A DNA stretch of 64,000 nucleotides from Undibacterium sp. Jales W-56 (lineage in GTDB: Bacteria; Pseudomonadota; Gammaproteobacteria; Burkholderiales; Burkholderiaceae_D), in NCBI RefSeq assembly GCF_025548535.1, contig NZ_JAJLQW010000006.1, positions 186,001-250,000 of the forward strand, given 5' to 3'. The notes under the pieces were generated by a model, which had not been told where the DNA came from, ran no database searches, and saw only the letters and a list, made by a program, of their open reading frames with translations. Every line of letters starts with the position of its first letter. Position 1 is the stretch's first letter. Both the position numbers and the translations under genes were made by a program. Shown one piece after another: positions 10,237-16,551 of the stretch.

Positions 10237-11487
10237 TTACGTCGCTACCTCTTCCGGATTCGGAAAGCTCAACAGTAAATCGCGATAATAGGCGTACTGC
10301 TTCTCGCGCAATGCAATTTCGCGCGGCAAGCCTTCGCTGATGGAATTGGTTAGCTCGTCGAATTTGTCCAAGATGGCGGCGATGCGGACTTGTTCCTCTG
10401 GCGAAGGAACAGGGATGCGTATCTTTGCGAACCCCTTCATCAACAGGGTGTTGACCTTGGTGCGGGCCACATACTTCGCCTTCTCTGCGATGAACGAAGT
10501 TGTTTGCATGCAATAAGAAACAAACGTTGGATTCATTGAATGGCGAAAGGCGTAGCAATGGTCGTGGATCGCAACATCATCGATTCCAAGCCATGCCACT
10601 GGCTTGCCAACGTCCTCAACCGTTTCACCGACGTCGGTTATGACCACATCACCGTGCTTTGCGTAGCGCAAGGTGCCGCTCATGTCAGATCGAACATGCG
10701 TTTTCACCTCCTTCGCTGTGGTTCCGTACTGTGTATAGATATCACCGTAATGGATACAGCCGATGCCATCCTCAACGTAGTCGGCTTTAGTGAATCGCCG
10801 CCCACGATTAAATTCTCCAATCTCCCCCAACGCCTTCCACTCCACTTCCCCTTCTTCAAAACTCAACAACTGGTCGCGATAGTAGTTGTATTGTTTTTTG
10901 CGGGCGGTAAGCTCGGCGGTAAGCTCGGCGGTAAGCTCGGCGGTAAGCTCGGTAAATGCGTCCAAAATTCGGACGATTTCGGTTTGGATCTCAAGCGATT
11001 TTTCTGGATTTTCTGGGCACGGGATGGGGATGCTGTAATCCAATATTTTTGTTCTATCTCCACGAGGCATTTTTGCCCCTTTGGCATGCTGCATGTTGTA
11101 CGAGAAGAACTCATCCGATGACAACAGATAGTAGAGAAAATCTGAGTCAACTGTTTTTTTGAACTTACTTAGTATGCGCACGGCAAGCACATCACCACTA
11201 CAGCCACCTGAGTTGGTCGCATGCCACACTTTCTTGAGGTATGGGCGAATATTGCCAAGAAGGATGTCTCCTTGCTCATATGCCGTCAAACGGTCAGTGT
11301 TCGGCAAATAGTTGGCGTCAACACGTCCACCTTTGGCGGCAACAAGATTGTCAACTCCCACGAACGAGGTAGCATCAAGTTCAGCAGCATCGATTCGAGT
11401 CGGTGAGTATTCCGCCACATCCCCCAGCCTCTTCCACTCCACCGCAACTCCATCCAGCAGCTTTTCCATAAAGTTCACACTGTTCAT
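10237..11487 (-). CDS. hsdS: Type I RM specificity subunit
   Basis: Encodes 416 aa with the HsdS plan: two target-recognition domains (about 20-170 and 215-365), each followed by a conserved helical spacer. The central spacer contains four tandem ELTA units ([18 protein letters not shown]), followed by [15 protein letters not shown]. The second spacer ends with a matching [15 protein letters not shown]. HsdS binds a bipartite DNA site; in EcoR124I/EcoR124II the number of such four-residue repeats sets the distance between half-sites. The start codon overlaps the hsdM stop (ATGA, 11484-11487), and the stop lies one base from the anticodon nuclease start. The recognition sequence cannot be read from the protein. 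Confidence 0.93.
   Translation of the reverse strand: MNSVNFMEKLLDGVAVEWKRLGDVAEYSPTRIDAAELDATSFVGVDNLVAAKGGRVDANYLPNTDRLTAYEQGDILLGNIRPYLKKVWHATNSGGCSGDVLAVRILSKFKKTVDSDFLYYLLSSDEFFSYNMQHAKGAKMPRGDRTKILDYSIPIPCPENPEKSLEIQTEIVRILDAFTELTAELTAELTAELTARKKQYNYYRDQLLSFEEGEVEWKALGEIGEFNRGRRFTKADYVEDGIGCIHYGDIYTQYGTTAKEVKTHVRSDMSGTLRYAKHGDVVITDVGETVEDVGKPVAWLGIDDVAIHDHCYAFRHSMNPTFVSYCMQTTSFIAEKAKYVARTKVNTLLMKGFAKIRIPVPSPEEQVRIAAILDKFDELTNSISEGLPREIALREKQYAYYRDLLLSFPNPEEVAT
10904..10951 (-). repeat. 12-bp tandem repeat x4 in hsdS
   Basis: Four perfect copies of GCGGTAAGCTCG (plus strand), starting at 10904, 10916, 10928 and 10940, encode four ELTA units of the HsdS central spacer. The unit is a multiple of three, so copy-number change by slippage keeps the frame and alters spacer length. 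EcoR124I and EcoR124II differ by exactly this type of change (two versus three TAEL units). Confidence 0.95.
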
Positions 11488-13040
11488 GCCTCCAGCTCCT
11501 CGCCTTCAATCTCCGCCATAATGGCATCAATCTCCGTGCGCAGTTTGTCGATCTTGGCGACAGTGGTTTTCAGCTCGGCATTCAGTTTAACTATATCTAC
11601 CACTTCGCGGTTGTCCTTGGCTTCGATATAACTGCTGACCGACAGGTTGTAATCGTTGGCGGCGATGGCGCCAAGGCTCACCGACTTGGCAAAGTGTTCA
11701 ACATCGGCTTTGCTATCAAACGCCTGCATGATCTCTTCAATGTGCTTGCCGGTCAGCGTGTTGTTGTTGGTTTCTTTTTTAAACAGGCCGCTGGCATCAA
11801 TGAACTGGGTTTTGGTGTCGTTTTTGTGTTTGGACAGCACAAGAATGTTCACCGCAATGGTGGTGCCGAAAAACAAATTGGGTGCGAGCGAAATCACGGT
11901 TTCGACGTAGTTGTTATCCATTAAATATTGGCGGATTTTTTGCTCGGCCCCGCTGCGGTAAAAAATGCCGGGGAAGCAGACAATGGCCGCGCGGCCTTTG
12001 CTGGAGAGGTAGCTCAGCGCATGCAGCACAAAGGCAAAATCGGCCTTGGACTTGGGCGCGAGCACACCCGCCGGAGCAAAGCGTTCGTCGTTGATCAGTG
12101 TGGGGTCGTCGCTGCCTATCCATTTCACCGAATAAGGCGGATTGGAGACAATGGCATCGAAGGGTTTGTCATCGCCAAAATGCGGATTACGGAGCGTGTC
12201 GCCCAGTTGGATGTTGAACTTGTCGTAGTTGATGTTGTGCAAGAACATGTTCATCCGCGCCAGGTTGTAGGTGGTGTGGTTGAGTTCCTGACCAAAAAAA
12301 CCTTCTTCAATGATGTGGGCGTCAAAATGCTTTTTGGCTTGCAGCAGCAGAGAGCCGGAACCACATGCTGGGTCATAAATCTTGTTGACGCTGGTTTGTT
12401 TGTGCATGGCCAACTGGGCAATCAGCTTGGAGACATGCTGCGGCGTGAAAAATTCGCCACCAGATTTACCGGCATTGGCGGCGTAGTTGGAGATGAGGAA
12501 CTCGTAGGCGTCGCCAAACAGATCGATGTGGCTGCCTTCAAAATCACCAAATTCCAGCTTGGCTACGCCTTTGAGCACGTCGGCCAAACGCGCATTTTTA
12601 TCTTTCACCGTATTTCCAAGGCGATTACTGGTGGTATCGAAGTCGGCAAACAGACCTTTGATGTCGCGCTCAGAGGGGTAGCCATTGGCGGAGCCTTCAA
12701 TGGCGGCAAAGATAGCAGCCAGTTCGGTATTTAGGTTTTCGTTGGTATTGGCGCTGGCGGCTACCGTCGCGAACAGCTGGCTGGGATAGATGAAATAACC
12801 CTTGGTCTTGACGGCATCATCTTTGATGTCGGGGGTGATCACGCTGTCGGACAGCTCGGCGTAGTGGATGCTGTCGTCACCGCCTTCGATGTAGCTGGCA
12901 AAGTTTTCGCTGATAAAGCGATAGAACAGGGTGCCGAGCACGTATTGCTTGAAGTCCCAGCCATCTACTGCACCACGAACATCGTTGGCGATTGCCCAGA
13001 TTTGGCGTTGCAGTGCGGCGCGTTGTTGGGCGCTGGTCAT
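11484..13040 (-). CDS. hsdM: Type I RM DNA adenine methyltransferase subunit
   Basis: Encodes 518 aa (EcoR124I HsdM has about 520). The N-terminal HsdM helical domain (about 10-160) is followed by an N6-adenine methyltransferase domain with the SAM-binding motif DPACGSG (223-229) and the catalytic motif NPPY (300-303). It methylates host recognition sites as an M2S complex and joins HsdR for restriction. It is the first gene of the RM operon, overlapping hsdS by 4 bp. The ATG at 13040 is preceded by AGGAACC on the minus strand. Upstream lies the tail of a disrupted regulator gene on the same strand. Confidence 0.95.
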   Translation of the reverse strand: MTSAQQRAALQRQIWAIANDVRGAVDGWDFKQYVLGTLFYRFISENFASYIEGGDDSIHYAELSDSVITPDIKDDAVKTKGYFIYPSQLFATVAASANTNENLNTELAAIFAAIEGSANGYPSERDIKGLFADFDTTSNRLGNTVKDKNARLADVLKGVAKLEFGDFEGSHIDLFGDAYEFLISNYAANAGKSGGEFFTPQHVSKLIAQLAMHKQTSVNKIYDPACGSGSLLLQAKKHFDAHIIEEGFFGQELNHTTYNLARMNMFLHNINYDKFNIQLGDTLRNPHFGDDKPFDAIVSNPPYSVKWIGSDDPTLINDERFAPAGVLAPKSKADFAFVLHALSYLSSKGRAAIVCFPGIFYRSGAEQKIRQYLMDNNYVETVISLAPNLFFGTTIAVNILVLSKHKNDTKTQFIDASGLFKKETNNNTLTGKHIEEIMQAFDSKADVEHFAKSVSLGAIAANDYNLSVSSYIEAKDNREVVDIVKLNAELKTTVAKIDKLRTEIDAIMAEIEGEELEA

Positions 13041-13070
13041 AGTTTGGTTCCTGTTTCAATTCGTTGATTG

Positions 13071-13228
13071 TTATTTCTTCAAAGCGCGGAGCGGTGACTG
13101 GTACCCCGGCGCGATCTTTACGTTTTCGACGCCATACAAGGCCAGCGGCTCGCGGAGACAAAGGCGGTACTGTTCTTCTTTAATACTGTGGTCGAGCGAC
13201 GCATCTTCGCTTATTCAAGGGGAGAGGT
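13071..13228 (-). pseudogene. Detached C-terminal tail of the WYL regulator, beyond a 35-bp insertion
   Basis: GAGCGACGC occurs at 13194-13202 and again at 13229-13237 (plus strand), 35 bp apart. Removing one repeat plus the 26 bp between them joins the WYL frame (…EASL) to an open frame that continues DHSIKEEQYRLCLREP and LALYGVENVKIAPGYQ and ends at a TAA at 13071-13073. The joined product would be about 330 aa and would end 30 bp before hsdM, suggesting that the regulator was once the first gene of the RM transcript. The detached tail has no start codon of its own. Confidence 0.65.
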
Positions 13229-14098
13229 GAGCGACGCTTCTTTAGCTACGTCAGCGTCGAATACCCAACCCGCGATTTCTTGATCAATTAGCTCCTGTCG
13301 ATTCAGAAGGAATAGTTGATGTTCTTTCGGGTTCTTCGTGCCAGTCGGTGTCGTGTCTATATGCCAATGTCGTAAGAAGTACGACACCAGACAGAATCTC
13401 ATGGCAACGATTTTGGTGTTGCCTTCCATGTCATAGTCGAAGCGAATAGTTTCTGGATGTTCTGCTTTTGGATGCGGCCCAAGGATAACTGCTACTTCCT
13501 TGGTCCACTCGGGATCTTGGTCTATCGTCTTTTCTGAAGGGCCACTCTCGGCGACCGCGTGGAAACGTGCGAGGTTGAAATCCGTGAATCTTCCCTTCGC
13601 GTGGTTGAAACAACGGATGTGCCAACGCAGACCGTCATGAACCAACGCTGCTGGCGACAGGGTGCGTTCACCCGCACCGCTTTCAAGTGACGCGTAAGTT
13701 GCTGAAATTTGCTTGTGTTGGTACATCGCACGGGTGAGCGCAGCGACAAGGGTCACCGGCACTTTCCTCTTTATTGAAGCCTGCACGCTGCTCGACAGCC
13801 GCTTGGCATGCTCCGGGTTGAGCGCAATTGCGCGTTCCCCTGACAGGGAATACAGCGATTGGTCAACATCATGCGTGAAGTGCGGAGTTCCGCCGCAATA
13901 GACATAGCAGCGCTGCCGTAGGTCATATTCCAACATGGTGGGGGCCATCTCCGCATAAAGGGACAAGTCCTTTGTCGCGGCGGGCTCACTGATGCCGAAT
14001 CGGGTCACCAAGTCCTTGCGTGCAACTTGGCCAACAAAAAATGCCAAAAAATCAATGTAAAACAGACGCTCCCGCTGCGTATCGCGCTGTAATTCCAT
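13211..14098 (-). CDS. WYL-domain transcriptional regulator (BrxR/CapW-like), apparently C-terminally truncated
   Basis: Encodes 295 aa. The ATG at 14098 follows GGGGGAG at ideal spacing; an in-frame TTG at 14113 lies within that site and is rejected. The N-terminal half reads as a winged helix-turn-helix (QRERLFYIDFLAFFVGQ...LVTRFGISEPAATKDLSLY). The middle (about 120-215) resembles a WYL ligand-sensing domain, and the end resembles the WCX extension. WYL regulators of this build (BrxR, CapW) repress phage-defence operons. Here the gene sits between the RM operon and the divergent ubiquitin-like operon. The frame stops early at 13211 because of a 35-bp length difference bounded by 9-bp repeats; without it the frame continues to 13071. 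Family is confident; target genes are inferred. Confidence 0.75.
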   Translation of the reverse strand: MELQRDTQRERLFYIDFLAFFVGQVARKDLVTRFGISEPAATKDLSLYAEMAPTMLEYDLRQRCYVYCGGTPHFTHDVDQSLYSLSGERAIALNPEHAKRLSSSVQASIKRKVPVTLVAALTRAMYQHKQISATYASLESGAGERTLSPAALVHDGLRWHIRCFNHAKGRFTDFNLARFHAVAESGPSEKTIDQDPEWTKEVAVILGPHPKAEHPETIRFDYDMEGNTKIVAMRFCLVSYFLRHWHIDTTPTGTKNPKEHQLFLLNRQELIDQEIAGWVFDADVAKEASLTSPLE

Positions 14099-14214
14099 AA
14101 ACAACTCCCCCAAGTTAGCTCGCGATTATACATTAGTTGAGTCTTACACAAATAAAATACGACGTGATAAAAATTATTGCCACATAATGAATATCCTGAT
14201 ACAGTTCACTCATC

Positions 14215-14242
14215 GGCCAGTTCTGGCCTCCATCTGTAGATG
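14215..14242. promoter_or_regulatory. Two adjacent palindromes in the leader of the ubiquitin-like operon
   Basis: GGCCAG-TT-CTGGCC (14215-14228) is a perfect 14-bp palindrome. CATCT-GT-AGATG (14231-14242) follows directly and ends 10 bp before the first gene's ATG at 14253. They lie in the 154-bp divergent region between the WYL regulator and the ubiquitin-like operon. They could be a repressor operator or a leader hairpin; which one is inference. Confidence 0.45.
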
Positions 14243-14252
14243 AAAGACGACA

Positions 14253-14537
14253 ATGAATCAACCAGCTCCTCCCAATGAACACACTGCGGCACGCGCGGAT
14301 CACGGCCAGCCCTTTGAGATTGTTATCAACGCGGAACCCTTCGAAATTAGGCAGAAAGAGCTGACGTTTCGTGAGTTGTGCTTACTCGCGTTTCCAGACG
14401 GCCAGTTCGGTGAGAACGTCGCCTGGACTGTGACCTACTCCGATCCGCATGGCCCTGAAGGCTCCATGGTGGACGGCGACGCTATCAAAGTGAAGAAAGG
14501 AATGGTGTTCAATGTTGGCCGATCTGATAAGTCGTAA
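14253..14537 (+). CDS. Ubiquitin-like (multiubiquitin-domain) protein
   Basis: Encodes 94 aa. About 20 disordered residues precede one beta-grasp-like unit: FEIVINAEPFEIRQKELTF, then ELCLLAFPDG, then VAWTVTYSD, a GSMVDGDAIKVKKG turn and a final strand VFNVGRSDKS. This is the pattern of the bacterial multiubiquitin family, present here as a single unit. In known bacterial ubiquitin-like operons such proteins are activated by a linked E1-like enzyme and attached to targets. The C-terminus ends in SDKS with no Gly-Gly, so the conjugation chemistry, or whether conjugation occurs at all, is unclear. It overlaps the E1-like gene by 26 bp. Confidence 0.75.
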   Translation: MNQPAPPNEHTAARADHGQPFEIVINAEPFEIRQKELTFRELCLLAFPDGQFGENVAWTVTYSDPHGPEGSMVDGDAIKVKKGMVFNVGRSDKS

Positions 14538-15708
14538 TTCCGACCTCCTGCGATTGCAGGATGACGGATTTTCCGTGGAAATTGTGCACAAGACAGGGCT
14601 GCATCTGTTGGTGCACGATGTTCCTTACCTCAATGCTCAACGAACAGTTTTGCGTGGCACCTTGGTCTGTCCGATTTTCCTCAAGGAGGACGGTCTGACA
14701 AATGCTCCGGCAAATCATCAGGCATGGTTCATCGGTGAGCATCCCTGCACGGTGGACGGATTGCCGATTTCAGGCATTGTGCATTCGAGTGGCCGTAACG
14801 ATATGGGTGACGGTATTGTTACTGACCACGGCTTTTCGACGAAGCCACCGATAACGGGTATCTACCCAGACTATCACGCGAAAATGTCGCATTACGTCAA
14901 TGTTATTTCGGCGCCAGCACAGCATGTCGATCCGCAAGCTACAGCGAAGCTGCATAAGCCGATCTTGACAACGGACGACTCCGTATTCCTTTTTGCGGAT
15001 ACGGCGTCAACCCGTGCAGGTATCGGCGCGCTCGCTGGCAAACTTTCTCATTTGCGAATCGCTATTGTTGGCCTCGGAGGCACGGGGTCGTTCATCTTGG
15101 ATCAGGTTGTCAAAACGCACGTACGCGAAATCCATCTGTTTGATGGCGATGCCTATTACTCGCACAACGCATACCGGGCACCTGGCGCCACTTCGATTGC
15201 AGAGCTGCAGTCGCCTGAGTCTAAATCACTACGCTATTCGCGCATTTACAGCAGCATGCGTCGTGGGGTTGTGCCTCATGCCGAATACATCACGGAAGAA
15301 AATGTCGAGCAATTGGCAGAATTCGACTTCGTCTTCATCTGCGTTGACAAGGGGGCGGTCCGAGAACTCATCGCGAATGTCCTGATTCCGCGTGGCGTGG
15401 CATTTATTGATGTCGGCATGCACATCCAGATGACCAAAGACGCCTCGACATTGGTTGGTCAAGTCAGGACTACTCTGTGCTCGCCGAAGAAGCATGATCA
15501 CTTCGCGCGCCGCGTGCCAACAGACGATTCCATGGTTGATAACGACTACGGCATGAACATTCAGGTGACTGAACTGAATGCCCTAAATGCCATCATGGCC
15601 GTCATTCGCTGGAAGAAATACTTCGGAATTTATGATGACCGGATGCAGGAACACGAATCGGTGTACGCCATTAACACGCATATGATTACGAAGGATGAGA
15701 AAGCATGA
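14512..15708 (+). CDS. ThiF/E1-like adenylyltransferase with N-terminal DUF6791-like domain
   Basis: Encodes 398 aa. Residues 1-150 form a separate domain typical of DUF6791 (QAWFIGEHPC at 70-79, DGIVTDHGFS at 100-109, then YPDYHAKMSHYVNVISAPA). Its conserved Cys79 suggests, but does not prove, an E2-like role. Residues 180-375 are a Rossmann E1 domain: GLGGTGS (187-193), DGD (211-213), Asn219/Arg222 in the place of the usual N-x-x-R, and CVDKGAVR (277-284). Cys323 is a candidate catalytic cysteine. E1-like enzymes adenylate the C-terminus of the ubiquitin-like partner, here probably the upstream 94-aa protein. The ATG at 14512 lies inside that gene; the stop overlaps the next gene (ATGA). 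Confidence 0.8.
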   Translation: MLADLISRNSDLLRLQDDGFSVEIVHKTGLHLLVHDVPYLNAQRTVLRGTLVCPIFLKEDGLTNAPANHQAWFIGEHPCTVDGLPISGIVHSSGRNDMGDGIVTDHGFSTKPPITGIYPDYHAKMSHYVNVISAPAQHVDPQATAKLHKPILTTDDSVFLFADTASTRAGIGALAGKLSHLRIAIVGLGGTGSFILDQVVKTHVREIHLFDGDAYYSHNAYRAPGATSIAELQSPESKSLRYSRIYSSMRRGVVPHAEYITEENVEQLAEFDFVFICVDKGAVRELIANVLIPRGVAFIDVGMHIQMTKDASTLVGQVRTTLCSPKKHDHFARRVPTDDSMVDNDYGMNIQVTELNALNAIMAVIRWKKYFGIYDDRMQEHESVYAINTHMITKDEKA

Positions 15709-16139
15709 AGGCCAGTGAACTGAGGCCTGAATATGTGAATCTGATGCCGAAGGTAATCGAGGAAGGAGTCCTGTACATCTCGAAGAAATACGGCACGGCG
15801 GTTCACAAATGTTGCTGCGGCTGTGGTCAAAAGGTGGTCACGCCGCTGAAGCCCACAGAGTGGTCCCTATCCGTTTCGACTGGAGGCGTCTCGCTACGCC
15901 CTTCAATTGGCAACTGGAGTTTTCCGTGTAGGTCGCACTATTGGATTCGAGATAATCGAGTGGTATGGGCGGGAGACATGAGTGCAGCCGAGATAGAGCA
16001 TGGCCGTCGACTGGATCGAGCTGCAAAACAAGAATACTTCGCACGGGCTGGCGAGAAACAGGTGACGCCAATAAATTCTCCGCCGGTGCGGAAACCAGGG
16101 TTTTTGGAGCGCCTTACACAGTGGTTCACGTCCAGTTAG
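15705..16139 (+). CDS. DUF6527-like Cys/His-rich protein of the ubiquitin-like operon
   Basis: Encodes 144 aa and starts in a 4-bp ATGA overlap with the E1-like gene. Conserved-looking segments are RPEYVNLMP (7-15), His34 with Cys36/37/38/40 (AVHKCCCGCG), PSIGNWSFPCRSHYW (66-80, Cys75 and His78) and RVVWAG. The Cys/His set suggests zinc binding or a thiol active site. The family is recalled as a regular companion of multiubiquitin and ThiF/DUF6791 genes. Its activity is not known to me; in the absence of a JAB-type isopeptidase gene it could fill a processing or deconjugating role, which is speculation. The C-terminal 25 residues are basic and Pro-rich. Confidence 0.7.
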   Translation: MKASELRPEYVNLMPKVIEEGVLYISKKYGTAVHKCCCGCGQKVVTPLKPTEWSLSVSTGGVSLRPSIGNWSFPCRSHYWIRDNRVVWAGDMSAAEIEHGRRLDRAAKQEYFARAGEKQVTPINSPPVRKPGFLERLTQWFTSS

Positions 16140-16551
16140 CGAGATCCGGGGCCGGGCGAATGTAACATTCGGCGGCATGTCTTCCCATGTAGACCCGGCT
16201 CACTGCCGTCAACACCGCCGGCCACCGTGCGCATGGGGACAGCACCGAGCCTGAGTGGGCTTATATGCCCAAAGAGTTCGCTGCACGAAAGTGTGGTGTC
16301 GAGATCGCCTTCCTAACCGTCGACCTATCTCAAGTAATATTCAAGTAGCATCGCAATTCCCGTCCAGCCGTAATTTAGCCGCAACGAACAAAAGGTTGGA
16401 AGCCGATGCATTTGCGATGGCGTCGACTATGAAGGTGTCTTTCGAGAAAAATACGCGATCACTGCGCACGCTGATAACAAAACCCGTTCGTTACGACGTC
16501 GCCAGCGACCTGCATAGTCTGTCGCCGAAAGGCGCGGCCACGTTGCAGGGG
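16140..16551. other. Convergent gap between the ubiquitin-like operon and the ATPase gene
   Basis: This 412-bp stretch shows no convincing gene. One plus-strand frame ending at 16348 is open for about 45 codons and includes YMPKEFAARKCGVEIAFLTV, which looks like the tail of a decayed gene; its only ATG (16265) would give 27 aa. No clear terminator hairpin with a T-run was seen. Confidence 0.4.

Noticed and set aside
10904-10951. Short tandem repeat considered as a CRISPR-like array
   Set aside because: The units are 12 bp, contiguous without spacers and in frame within hsdS. No CRISPR array or cas gene was seen in the window.
11928-12734. 268-aa plus-strand ORF opposite hsdM
   Set aside because: Lies entirely antisense to the clear hsdM coding sequence and has no domain pattern.
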